Of a stretch of 64,000 nt of DNA, positions 37,001-48,688 are shown one piece after another. A program made the translations under genes and the position numbers. Position 1 is the stretch's first letter. Each line of letters opens with the position of its first letter. The notes under the pieces were generated by a model, which saw nothing but the letters and a program-made list of their open reading frames with translations, did no database searches and was not told where the DNA came from. Origin of the DNA: Rotaria sordida. Lineage: Eukaryota > Rotifera > Eurotatoria > Philodinida > Philodinidae. Where the stretch lies: NCBI GenBank assembly GCA_905250125.1, contig CAJNOL010000635.1, forward strand, positions 52,393 to 116,392. Reading direction: 5' to 3'.

Positions 37001-37085
37001 TCAACAAGAGGAGCACATAGCATCCGTATTAACAAATGGAAAAGTGTTAGGCACTGGTGAATGGTCAAATGTTAGTGTGGTTTGA

Positions 37086-37828
37086 AGAGTGCAGAAATAT
37101 ATTAAACATTTCAAACAGTAAACACAACAAGTAGCTTTTGATGTTTCATATCATTATTCTTGTTTGTAACTATTATCCTTCAAAGCTCGATTGTCTTAAT
37201 ATTTGTTCATTATTGCATACTGTATCTTTGTCTATTTTCCGTGAAATTTATTTTTGATCTATTATCACAATAAACTACAAACATTGACCCATTTAAAATT
37301 ATTTTATGTGCGTATCCGTTTGATCTTCTTGCTGTAAAACGTTGATGTCGTCACACTGATTATTGGTTATATTTATCAAATCTTAAAAAAATAAATATTA
37401 CGTTTTGATCTGCATGATTCTAAATAAAATTTAATTTGAACTGCTCCATGAAAGGAATCTTTCTCTGCTAATAAAGTCTAAAATTTTAGGAATTTTCTGA
37501 ATTCAACATTGAAAAATTTTTATATGAAGTCACAGTGTCGCCCCCTGAGAAAACATTTTTACGCACCCAATATAGTTTTTTTTCGTCAAGCTGCCACTAT
37601 TTTTGCTATGCTTTCAATATTATGATACTATCTAAAGAATGATGAAATATTGTAAGATTACAGAGCTCATTTGAAACTATTAGTATATACTGAAAAAAAA
37701 TTTTCTCGAATCCCCCATAAGATTTTATAGTGTTATTGTCATTACTTTTGATAAGCTTCTAGTTTATATAACTCAGAATTGAAAATAGCACACAATGTTT
37801 AGAGGAAAATAAACAGCACTTGAAGTGT
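37086..37828. other. Convergent intergenic space, no gene seen
   Basis: 3' flanks of the Kelch and Hint genes. AT-rich, with no ORF of note. Confidence 0.5.
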
Positions 37829-38641
37829 TCAATTGTAGAATGTTATGCCGATGAGTTCTTTGACAACAGAGAAAAGAGGAAAGCGTGTGAACATTACAAA
37901 TCCTTGCAGGATCCAGTGAATATCGTGCTGTTCGTCAGTTTCTGTCATTGAGGGTCCCACCATGTGGATCCACCAGCGATAGATGCCCATCATGGTATGA
38001 ACTAGATCGTGATTACTGACGCTAGCATAGTTGGAACAAACAATTCCATTGATAACAATCGTCCCTGAAGGTGTCAATGGAGCATAGAAGCCCTGTGCTA
38101 TCGTTCTTTGAATTCGAATTATTTCGGCGGTTATTGATACGGTTTGGCTGTTATTGAGAAACATCTTCAAGCGATCACCAATGCGAAGATGTTCGGCAAA
38201 GCGGACTTGCATTATGTCGTCATCCACGAAAATGAGATGGTTGCGAGAGATGAGAAGATCTTTGTCCAACAACGAATCATCCGTTGTTGAAATCCGGAGG
38301 TATTCATAAAGTCCATTCCGTTTCGAATGGATAAAGCCGAGGATTGGCTCATAGGTACCATCACCAACAAGCACCTGATCCCCGATTTGAACATCACTGA
38401 GCGCTTTTCTCATACCAGTTACGAGATGAACTTGACTTGAGCCCGGAAAACAACTATGGTTTTCTATTGCCTCATACTTGTGGCAAGTGTACATCACGCA
38501 AAAATTGCCATTTGGTGAGACTATCGTGCAGTTGCATATTGTCTGCTCATCGGGATCAGCTGCAAAGTTGATAGCAACTGTTGGCTTAAGAAAGATGGAA
38601 AGAAGAAAAAGTAATAAGAGAGGAGTATTGAACGACAGCAT
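37829..38641 (-). CDS. Secreted Hint (Hog-type) domain protein
   Basis: A 270-residue single-exon protein. Residues 1-23 form a clear signal peptide (Leu/Phe-rich, ending VA). A short Cys-containing region (about 25-62) leads into a Hint domain starting at C64 (SCFPGSSQVHLV). Block landmarks are LSDVQIGDQVLVG (81-93), ISRNHLIFV (His about 135), RIGDRLKM and GFYAPLTPSGTIVINGIV (184-201), ending NHDLVH. In Hedgehog proteins this fold self-cleaves before the first Cys and attaches a sterol. Here there is no Hedge signalling domain, and the usual GCF and TxxH are SCF and SRNH. The family resembles stand-alone Hog proteins. Whether it still self-processes is unproven. Confidence 0.85.
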   Translation of the reverse strand: MLSFNTPLLLLFLLSIFLKPTVAINFAADPDEQTICNCTIVSPNGNFCVMYTCHKYEAIENHSCFPGSSQVHLVTGMRKALSDVQIGDQVLVGDGTYEPILGFIHSKRNGLYEYLRISTTDDSLLDKDLLISRNHLIFVDDDIMQVRFAEHLRIGDRLKMFLNNSQTVSITAEIIRIQRTIAQGFYAPLTPSGTIVINGIVCSNYASVSNHDLVHTMMGIYRWWIHMVGPSMTETDEQHDIHWILQGFVMFTRFPLFSVVKELIGITFYN

Positions 38642-38692
38642 ATGGAATGAATTCTGTTTTAAATTACAGTCCGACAGGATTGTGTATGGTGC

Positions 38693-38704
38693 TATATATA
38701 TATG
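38693..38704 (-). promoter_or_regulatory. Candidate TATA element of the Hint gene
   Basis: An alternating TATATATATA run lies about 52-63 bp upstream of the minus-strand start codon. Position and sequence fit a TATA box, but TA runs are common in this AT-rich DNA. Confidence 0.3.
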
Positions 38705-39030
38705 GAAAAAGTTGAATTCTGCGAATGTTTCGTGATACTTTTTAATTAGTCATCAACAAAAAAAAATGCAGAAGGCCACACTTATCTGACTGTCATGAGA
38801 CACAATCTTATCAGAAGTAAAGTTTACCAAAGGCAAAAATATTTGCTTGTAAACGAAGGTATATGATGATAAACGGAAAATATAAATGGACTCCATTTAC
38901 GGTATCCATAGAAATCAACGAGCTACTTAAATAATATAAAAGTGTAGAGTAAGTTGTGATCACCCCGCTCTCACTACCGTGTAATATTCTTTTTGCTGAT
39001 AGTTCCATATTGGCCGAGACTGATATTCAC

Positions 39031-39623
39031 GGTAATCATGTTGTTGATCGAAAAATATTTCGTCGACACGACACTTCGCCGACAAAGCATTTCATCAATA
39101 AACTCAGATAGATATCTGTTTTTCGTCGAAAGTATTTACTTGGCTATGGAGAGTACATCCAATGTAAAGGTGAGGTGAGCATGAGAGTGAGGATGAGAGT
39201 AAGAATCATGCAAGTTACTCCAAATGTGAGGGTGAAGGCAAAGGTGAGGGCAAAGGCACTACAAACGTGAATATGAGAGAGAATTCATTGTCCTCTTAAC
39301 TCTGAACAGTTCTGTAGAAGAATTGAAGGATCCAGAATTGTCTTGAGTGGCTGCGAACCTTTCCTTGAATTGCTTTTCGTCGAAAAGTATGTAATTCTAT
39401 TCAATAGTGCCCTGAAATCCTTCCATCATCGCCAAAGGAACAAAGTTAATTAGGAGATACTTTTGAACTTGTCTCCTGACGGCGAAACAAATAAGAAGAA
39501 GAAAATAATTCACTTTCGACGAAATGCTTTTCTACAAAAATATCTCGACAAAAATTTTTCGACAAAGTTACTTCGATGAAAAGCCTGTCGACTAAAGTGT
39601 CGTTCGACGAATACATAACATTC
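39031..39623. mobile_element. Second TCGA-array foldback element with 9-bp target duplication
   Basis: A 593-bp element flanked by the direct repeat GATATTCAC (39022-39030 and 39624-39632). The left arm has TTTCGTCGACACGACACTTCG; the right arm complement has TTCGTCGAACGACACTTTAGTCGAC. Both are built of short TCGAC/TCGAA-containing units. The centre holds a tract of GTGAGG/GTGAGAGTGAGG-type units (39167-39280). There is no ORF of note. A 9-bp duplication is typical of Mutator-like elements. Arm style is shared with 28946-29793. Confidence 0.7.
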
Positions 39624-39879
39624 GATATTCACAGTACACACACCAGGCGTCAGATCTACTCTATATTAGAATTTCAACTGTCTACTTATTGTAGTTACAG
39701 AAATACAAGTAATGTCAAAATTTTTAAAAATATTTTTTTGATACTTAATTAGTAATGTTACATATGATGTACTCCTCGAAAGAAGATTTGTAAGTCCAAC
39801 TTCTTTTAAACAAATAATAATAATAATATAAATTATTCATCAACATTTATATATCTACACTTTATCTTGATCTATCGTT

Positions 39880-40330
39880 TGCTTCAGTCTACTCGGTATT
39901 TTTTTAATCATTTGCTAGCATTTTGCTGCACTAAACATTCTCCATTGTTGTATTACTTGTTTTTTCAATTCTAATTCATGATCAACTTGGTCGTCTGATA
40001 TTCCATCTTTAGTTGCAACTCATACATTGTCAATTGAGCAAATGTCAGTAAACTTTGCATCATCTAGTTCTGTACATTGAATGTTCCTAATTCGAACAGC
40101 TTTTCAAACATTTGAAGAGTTTTCTTATTTTTCTAAGCAAATTGGTATATAAACGTATAGATCTTTTTATATTATTGAGTAGAAAAATGCCTTCTGAATC
40201 AAATGATGCATAAATCATTCAATTATCTTGAAAACTAACTAAATAATTAGCGGTAGTTTGCAAATAATTGTATTTGTCCTTATAAGGAGTACTATTTCTA
40301 AGAAGAACGGCCTATGTACAAAACAAAGAC
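39880..40330 (-). pseudogene. Decayed gene copy, left arm of an inverted pair
   Basis: The minus strand reads protein-like sequence in shifting frames: NYLVSFQDN, ASFDSEGIFLLNNIKRSI, TLQMFEKLFELGTFNVQ, then ELDDAKFTDICSIDNV, and DHELELKKQVIQQWRMFSAAK down to about 39920. Stops and frameshifts separate these runs. An inverted, also decayed, counterpart lies at about 41905-42150. I do not recognise the family. Confidence 0.45.
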
Positions 40331-42155
40331 AAATAAATATTTTTTAGTATATAAAAATAGCTATTGAACAATTTCAATTAATTATCGAGAATAATTGTAT
40401 GTTTAACATAATATTGACGAAAGAAGATAATTGCAAATAAGGATAAAACAAAGTTTGAGTCGATTGAATAAATGATCAGAAAACTGAATAAATTATTAAT
40501 GCTGTTCGATTCATTTTGATTTTTTTTATTTAAATATATATGTCACAAGTAATATCCAATTTTAAGTTAAAAATACTTAGACAGATTTTGTTTCAAATCG
40601 AGCAAAAAACTACAAATTTTCTTTCTTATTTCAAAATTAGTTCTAATTTTCATTTTCATTTAGAGAACATAGCAGCATGTACTTATCATTTTTAAATAGA
40701 CAGAGTATTTTTTTTCACTAATTCATATTTTAATGTATGCACGAATGAATTTTTCGTCGGCATCCGAAAATAATGTTCGAAAGTATTTTCATGAACAAAC
40801 AAATCAACATATTAATTTTTGAGCATCGAATTCCTACATAAGACATTGATTATGATAGCACAGATCATACATAAGCTAAAAGGTTCTTCATTATTTTTCG
40901 TTAGAACATAACTGAATACAAATTAACAACGTAATATATTCATACTTTAAATATTGTTTATGAGCCAAGTCAAATTGGAAGACAAATAAATATGAGCCTA
41001 AAGATCTTTTCTGATGTTTTTTGTCCCGTCTCGCTAAGACAAATTAGCTATCAACTAAATATACTCGCAAACTGTACAACATTTTAGATTCAACTAAGCT
41101 TCAATTAAAATGAAAGATAGCTTAATACAAATTTATAAGATCGGTTCTCTATTCCGATCTTTTTCCAACTCAGTTTACTTTTGCTGAAATTTCAACTTTG
41201 TCTGACACATATTTCAAGTAGTAAAAATAAGTGATTGATTTAAAACTTCTAGAGTGTTTATATTAATAATGAATGTAAGCATAATGAAAAAGAAGAAAAG
41301 AGATAATCATTCAAATTTCTACTCACGTACAGGAAACTAAAAAGTTTCATGAAGATTATTTTCAGAAAAGAGGACATGAGATGAAGAAAAACACTTAATT
41401 CCTTGATATTAACAAGAAGAAACTTGAGAAAAAGATCAATCGACAGTTTCGTAGAGATTACAAAACTGAATAGTTTTATAAAAATTTGAAAAAAATATTA
41501 TGAAAACAAATTCATCAAAAAATATTGCAATGAATCTCAATCAATATTGTATTTAACATACAATTGTTCTCGATACTTAATACAAATTTTACAATAGCTA
41601 TTTTTATAATAAACGAAGCACAAACATAGTAAAAAGAATGTAGATATAGTACAAGTAGTTATATTTTTAATAGAAACGAAATTATGATTGAATTATCACA
41701 ATTTATCATTTCATAGTAATGCCATAATTTTGAATTGATGTTATTGATTGAAAAGCAAAACTCTATTTGCCTTCGATCACTGGCAGTTAATGTACCATAC
41801 CTCAAGGAATATATTTTTTGTGGCGAAAGTATAAAGAAGTTTTCAATTTCAAATAGAAAAAAAAATTCACCTACTAAAAATATTTAATTTTCCATGTATT
41901 TTACATAGCCTGTCCTTATGAGGAACAGTACTCCTTATAAGGACAAATGCAATTACTCGCAAATTATCGTTGATTACTTAGATGGTTTTCAAGATAATTT
42001 GAATGATTAATGCATCATTTGAGTCAGTAGACATTTCCATACTCAATAATATAAAAAAATCTATACGTTGATATACAAATTGCTTTGAGAAAAAAAAAAG
42101 AAAACTCTTCAAATGTTTGAAAAGCTATTCAAATTGGGAACATTCAATGTATCAA
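40072..42155. repeat. Large imperfect inverted repeat
   Basis: Arms at about 40072-40425 and 41545-42155 match in inverse orientation. Shared blocks include CATTGAATGTTCC, TTTTCAAACATTTGAAGAGTTTTC, AACGTATAGAT, CAAATGATGCAT, TTGTCCTTATAAGGAGTACT and, further in, AAAAATAGCTATTG and ACAATTGTATG. The right arm carries about 260 extra bases (about 41640-41900). Arm identity is moderate, so the duplication is old. The spacer (about 40430-41540) is AT-rich with no gene. Confidence 0.75.
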
Positions 42156-42483
42156 TACGTTCGTCAACATCTTTTCACGTAAATCTGTCATAGGTTCGAT
42201 TGTTTCTACACGTTACAATCATTAGAGATATAGAAGTCGTGTAAATTTTTCTCAACAAAAAGTGACATAGCAAAACGACACACCGCAAGAGTTATATGCA
42301 GAAAATGGTGTGGGCAGAAGACTCTACTCATCAAGATAGACTTACTATGGATTTTTAAGAAGTTTTTTTTATTGAACTATTCAGGAAAAATCCCATAGGG
42401 AGAAAAATTTGTTGACATTATTATTCATTCAATAGAAAACTCAATGTAAATGTTCATTGTGAAAAAAACAAAAACCGTTTATG
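42156..42483. other. Spacer, no gene seen
   Basis: AT-rich sequence between the inverted repeat and the small Gly/His gene. Confidence 0.45.
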
Positions 42484-42672
42484 TCAATGGTTTTTATTTT
42501 TGTGTCCGTGTCCATGTCCATGTCCATGTCCACCACCTTTTCCATGGCTATCACCACTACCACGTCGTCCTCCATCATTCGAGTGTTTACGTTCCTGACC
42601 AGGTGGACCTCCGTGAGGATGATTTGAGCGAGATTCGTGTCCTTTTGGAAGAATTCCACCACAATTACCCAT
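42484..42672 (-). CDS. Small Gly/His-rich peptide with myristoylation-type start
   Basis: A 62-residue ORF on the minus strand. The start MGNCGG fits the N-myristoylation consensus, with an adjacent Cys that could be palmitoylated, implying membrane attachment. The body is polar (SRSNHPHGG, then Arg/Ser/Gly) and the tail alternates Gly-His (GHGHGHGHKNKNH), which could bind metal ions. Other frames over the tail are also open because of the CATGTC-type repeat on the + strand, so chance openness is a concern. Composition and the clean start favour a real small gene; no family is recognised. Confidence 0.45.
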   Translation of the reverse strand: MGNCGGILPKGHESRSNHPHGGPPGQERKHSNDGGRRGSGDSHGKGGGHGHGHGHGHKNKNH

Positions 42673-45600
42673 CTTTCTAATATTTGTTTGGTTGGTTATA
42701 ATGTGAGCGAGTGTAAACGGTATAGAGTGAGAATAGAGAAAAAGAAAATGAAACGAAGGTGAGATTGCCTATAATATATTTGTCATACAGAGAAAGAAAT
42801 TAAATTGCATTGCATCCGGTAGTCTTACTATCGTTAAGTAATATAAATTCAATCTATTTTCTCTAGAATTTTGAAGTATGCTTTTTCAAGTGCATCGCCT
42901 GTGTGCAATAAACAATAGAAAATGTTTTCTAATAAATGAACTATACAAATGATGAAAAAAATTTTAAAAAAAAACATTACTGTTACACAGGCCGCTCTTT
43001 GCAATGATATTCTCAACAAAATGAGAAAATTTTCTCTAATTAATCAACCAATTTATTAAGAAAATTTTCAGCTATTTATATATCATTCAACACACATACG
43101 TTCACACATAAAAGAATGAATATAATTGGTATATCTCTTCTACTTTGACCTTGACTAATATTAACATAGAAAATAACGTCAAGCATGTTCTTTCAAACTA
43201 CACATAAATTAATTTAGAATAGAAGAAAAGTCTAAAATTTTCAATACATTCTCATGGACAGAACAGATAGAAGAAGACAGAAGTAGGAGAGAAAAAGGAA
43301 CAAAAAAAGATTGACCTAGATATTTATAAAAGTAGTTATGCATACTAGAAAAGAAAAAGATAAAGAAATAAAAATGAACGTTTGTTAGAGTGCTCTTTAA
43401 CAATTACTTATATGTGAGAGACATGATATATAATCAAATAGGACGATTTCATAATTATTTATTTACAGAGATATTGAACTCGAAGATTTATCTTGAGTAC
43501 ATAGAAATTAATATGTAATGAAACAATTTCATTGAAATTAAATTACAAATATGGAGAGCATTCTCTTTTGTTAAAGATATCACACTGCTACAGTCTTAGA
43601 ACTATAAATGAACATACACTGGAAAAGATTTCCGATAAGATATAAGTAGCGTCTATCTAAAGATAGACCGCGTCTCTTTTATGAAACTATCTGAGATTTA
43701 GGTGTCTTTTTCAGGTATTTCACATTTGACTGAAATGCACCCATATCTTTGTCCTATTTTCATCGGAAATCATCGGTACCTGTTTGAACTCAAGATTAGC
43801 ACGGGTCGGGGTTTTAATTTTTGAATCGAACTAAAAAAAACACATTTTGTTTTACTACATTTATTTAAAGTTACGTTATTTGTAATTCGATATCTTCGTA
43901 TTTCTCTAAGCGATTGCCCTTAACAAACAGGTAGAACAACGCCGCGTATATTTGATAGAGAAAAACTAATTATTTTGGATTGAAATCGATGACTAGCTGT
44001 CGTTTCAAGAACATTTATCTCACGAAAATACGCAAAAAACAAAGATACATTTTATCTCAACTTAGCTTTCTTTTTCACAATCAGTAGATTCTTAATCCAA
44101 GCGAGAAAACAATGATTCATTGTTTCAGAATGAACAGATCAAGCAAGAAAATGATAAAATTCATGTAAAATCTTTCAAAATGCGATTTTTACAATATGAT
44201 GCCTTATAGAAGTTTTCAGAAAACTCTTTTCTCACATGATTCCGAAGCAGAGAATAATGAACATAATCGGCATAGATAAGCTTCTAAGAATCGAAGGATA
44301 TGGAGAATAAAATCAGTCAGGCAACCCTCGTGGAGATAGATACAATGTGACGCCTTTCGTGACACGAATATGCAAAAAGATCGATGACACTTTTCTTTGA
44401 TTAAAACTATGTTCTATAGATGAAAACTGTATTGATTAATGAGAACAAATTTTTTATTACATCATTACATATCCGAAAATCGATTTGGTTTTTTGGAAAT
44501 TTATTTCCATTTGATAAAGCTCACCTTGTTTTTCTGAAATGGATTTTTTCCGGGATAAGTCGTGCAGTTTTCTGGAAACTCATATGAGGTATCATATATT
44601 TTCATGCAAAAGTTCTGTTTATACAGAGACACGTATGGGTTGCGACTGTTCGAGGAGCGTTTCGCGCCTTCACACAACGACGTTGAAATAAACAGTCAAT
44701 TATGTGATTGAAGATGTTTTTTTCAGCCCAACGCTCGATTTCTACTCATGAATCTATTTAAGAGGATACCAATTGAACTAGAGCTTATTTCTTCTTGATT
44801 ATTTCGAATAGCCTTGTTGTTTATTCTGAATATTTGGGTTGTCAAGCTTCTTTTCAGTATTCATCATAAAATTGTCATAATTTTCAAGAATAATAAATCA
44901 ATATCAATATATTTTATTTGATATATTTCACTATTTTTTTTTTATTATTCTCATTTTCTCGCCTGACAAACACATACACAAATTTTACATATTTTAAACT
45001 AATTTTCTTCGTAAGACTTTTATGAAATAAAAGAGAATAAGATGAAGTAGAAAATAAAGTTTATTCGTGATAGAACCTTAATCAATTATTCGACGTGTTC
45101 AATATCAAAAAAACAAAAATGAAACAAATTTATATTCATTTAAACAGAATGATCCGACCTTTGCAACTTTAGAGGCTAAGGAGAGATAAAAAAGTTTCCT
45201 GCACGAGGTAGCGCATATGTTTAAAATAAAGACAGGTTTTGCAAGTATCTGCTCTGAGTATTTCATTGCGCCTAGAACACAGCTCAATGAATATCAGCAT
45301 ATGAGAAAAATATTAAAAAGGATGACTGATGATTACCAAGATGTAAGATAAGATAAGTGAATGAGCAGAAAAGAGATGTACACGAAAATTCTTAGTTGTT
45401 CAAGATTAAGAGAAGGATTTACATTTATTTCTCGATTGTTTTTCTGTTATTTTTTCGGTATCGGTAGTACCAGAAGATTTTGAATCCGGAAGTATCTTAC
45501 ACGATAAAAATAAGATCGTGGTTGTCTCCCTTTTTTTCCAAGAAAATATCTTCATAAGAATTTGAAAAAAAAGTCTCATCATTTTTAATATCGAAGGTCT

Positions 45601-47060
45601 TCACGATAGTGACTATTCATTGAGATGATCTTTTGCGAAAACTACAATGAATTAAAGTTTTCTTGGATTAAAGCTTAAGTCTTTGAAAATTGCTTACAAT
45701 TATGCAACTAACACTACTTCTCAATGTAGAATTTTTTGTAGGCTAATAAAAACTTTTGCTATCCAGTATCATTTTGTTCAAAACCTGAACTATCGTTAAA
45801 TGGCATTTGTAACGATTGTTTTTAATAATAGCCTACTCAAGGCCATCCTGTTCGTGGGTTTCATATGAAAAACGAAGCTCTTCAGACGTGAACATCTCAT
45901 AACACGGCATTCAAAGTAAAGGTCAGAAAGTTCTTACGTCAACTATGATTGTACACTCGTTGTTTTTCCCGGAGCGAAAAAACTTCTAATTTTAATATGC
46001 ATAGTGTAACATATTGTGAGTGTTTATTTATTTTCTACCCTTTCCACTAATAATAATAGTAAAAATTTCTCGTCATTGGGAGTGTGTTTCATTTTGCGAA
46101 ACTCTCCTAGTTGATCCATTCCTGATTTGAAACAACAGTAAAGTTCTTGTTCAATGTATAAAAAAATATTATTTTCAATTAAATTACAACTAATTTTAAC
46201 GTCTTCATGTATTCATCATCGAAAATAAATGTCAGCGAAAACGTATATTCGTTGAAAACAAAATCTCTCTCTCAGAAAAAAAAAAGAAAAAGATTTATTT
46301 TTCAACTAAACTTCAACTAACGATTCAATGTCCTCATTTTCTCAACATTAAACAGCTATGAAAATGATTCATATTCTTCGTAGAAAAACAGACAACATAC
46401 TTAGTATAAAAACCATATGTGTGATTGAATATGCTAACGATATTTCTTATTAGAAAGTTCCAATATTGCCATTCCAATCTCAACTGAATTTGCAAACTCA
46501 CCTGCCACATATATGTATGTCTAGTTATATTTAATCTAATTAAGAATTCTTTCGTGATATTATTAAATTTATATTGTTGTTTGAATACGAATGTTTAAAA
46601 ATGAAACACTATCGTTAACAAAATATTATAGTACCATAAAAGCTTTCTAGCAATGACTACTTTTGCCACTATCTGGGATAGTTCCTGTTATTCCACCATG
46701 TATTTTAGGCATGGTACACATCTCTCTTGATAATATTAGTCTTTTATTACACACGATCTAATGGAAATATGAAATCTTTTTTTTTTTATTATGAAGAGTA
46801 CTTTTACAACCTTACTTTATGTTTCCTACAAACACTTCTATTATGTTTATTTATTATTCAAACACTGGTTTTCTTGTAGAAAAAGAAAAAAAAAGACCAA
46901 TTTATGGAGACACATCAAATAAAAAATAAACGAAAAAAAATAAAAAAATAAAAGCTCTCATTTTTGAATAGCAGAAAAAAAATAAAAGAAAATGTTTGTA
47001 CAGAAAAATAACCGGGATTTGTTGTTTTTTTTTGTATGTCTAAATAATTTTGATTCTATT
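42673..47060. other. Long gene-poor AT-rich stretch
   Basis: 4.4 kb with no supported gene. A small hairpin lies at 43648-43674 (GCGTCTATCTAAAGATAGACCGCGTC). A slightly GC-richer patch at 44625-44695 has no ORF of length. No transposon termini or inverted arms were found. Confidence 0.5.
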
Positions 47061-48688
47061 CTAATGTGCAGTCATAGTTGAACGGGCTACATGTCCAATT
47101 AAATAAACATTATCATAAAGATGACCAGCTAATTCATCACTTAATGTCCCATTCATTATGGCACGACGTGTATTACGTATAAATTCACGTTTTGACATTT
47201 TATTTTTAACATGTGGTGATGTTAAATCAATAGAAAGAAGAATTAATGAAAAACATAGTACATAAATTGTTTCTAGGAAAAAAATAAACCAAAATATCTC
47301 TATATATATTATTTTATAGTTTATAAAGAAAAAATATACAAACCGATTGATAAGCCAAGATCTTTGTTACATTCGTGAAAACGTTTAGAAAAATTTTCGA
47401 TTAAAAAAGATAAATATTCATTACGATCTTCCGGTGCATCCAGTTTCGTAAAGAATTGACGTAAAGCATTCGGTAAAAATTCATTTTCATACGATTGAAG
47501 TTCAATAAGACGTTCCAATATATCACGACTAGCAATAGAAATATTTCAAAAGATTATATTCAACGAAATTAAAAATAAATTCACTAAGTTTATAGTAATT
47601 ACTTCAATATGTAACGTCTTTACCTCTTATGTATGGTTTTTTAGACACACAAATGAAAGATAAATATTTACAAAAGTTCATTAAATAAGACTCGATTATT
47701 AAATCAATATTTGATATTATGAAAACCTAGCGTTCAATGCCGGGAAAAAAAGATTAGACTTGATATACCTATATACCTCTTGACTCATAACTCTTTCTAT
47801 TCTTTTTTCTGTTTCGCGTACCTGATTTATTGTAAAATAAAACAAAGCTACATGTGTTACTTCTTGATATAGGTCGAAAAACAACAGACTAATGTCAATA
47901 TGAAACTTTTATGAATATGCACAGCACGAAGAGTAATGCTATAAAAATGAAATGTTCGCCGTATTTTACGACGTCTCAATACTAATACAAAATCTATTGT
48001 ATTTTTTTAAAATAGAATTGTAATTATGTCATTTTCTTGTCATTTTATATTCTTAAACGTACCGTGCTTGTAATAATTTACGTTTTTCAGTAGCTCGTAA
48101 TTTTCTTGTATTATGAATAAATTTACTTATTTCTTCGCATGTATCATCAAGCAATTCATTTTCAATGAAATATTGTAGACCCTACCAAGATAGTAAAGTG
48201 AACACTAACTAATAAAATTTAATAAAAAAAAAAAAAATTCTCTTTATTACTTGTCCGGCATTGAATCGTAATGTGCCTTCATCAAGTTGCAAATAAACTT
48301 TACGAAATGAAATACCACCATTTCGTGCTCGATTATAAATTGATGCATAAGCCCAGTTAGATTTGCATAAACTTTAAAATTCAAAAAATAATATTTTTTT
48401 TTTTCAAAATCAATAAACTATTTTTAATCTACCTAAGCCAAAGAATTTCATCATTTGCTAATGTTTGCCAAACACAAGCAGCAAGACATAGATCAGTAGC
48501 ATTTAAATTTTTAAGAATTTGTAAAGCTAATTCAGGTGGTAATTGAGATATATCAGAAACTTTTGTGACTAAGAATAATTACAAAATGATATAAAAAATA
48601 TTTTATTTTTTTAAGATTTAAAATCTATACTTTGATTTTTATTATTGCTTGTCGGCCCGGCAACTTGTCGATCGAAAATTTGACCCAT
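47061..48688 (-). CDS. FBXO8: F-box only protein 8 (F-box + Sec7), six exons
   Basis: A complete 276-residue orthologue of FBXO8, an SCF ubiquitin-ligase adaptor linked to Arf6 turnover. Exons on the minus strand: 48688-48631, 48568-48433, 48371-48251, 48181-48063, 47528-47344 and 47272-47061; all phases join. The F-box is at about 27-66 (LPPELALQILKNLNATDLCLAACVW). LCKSNW, SFRKVYLQLDEG, then a Sec7 domain (about 106-245) with FLPNALRQFF and VLCFSLILLSIDLTSPHV follow, and the end is HLYDNVYLIGHVAR. As in known FBXO8, the Sec7 catalytic Glu finger is replaced (FLPNALR), so nucleotide exchange is unlikely. Six small introns fit the window's style. Very confident. Confidence 0.96.

Larger units (their letters stand above)
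32639..37085 (+). pseudogene. Membrane-anchored Kelch-repeat protein gene, broken by a frameshift and a stop
   Basis: Exon 1 (32639-32882) encodes a short basic N-terminus, one membrane helix (about residues 21-48) and a Thr-rich linker. It joins in frame to 35958, giving a type II protein. The second exon carries about seven Kelch blades of about 49 residues, each with HTASVLTNGKVLVAGG, a SAELYDPSTGTWTTTG motif and a GSMN. Two lesions interrupt it: a run of seven G at 36185-36191, where six would keep frame, and a TGA at 36447-36449 where a sister repeat has TTA. Beyond each, Kelch coding resumes perfectly to the stop at 37083-37085. The breaks could be recent mutation or assembly error, since one lies in a homopolymer. 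The 3075-bp intron holds a separate antisense remnant. Confidence 0.75.
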
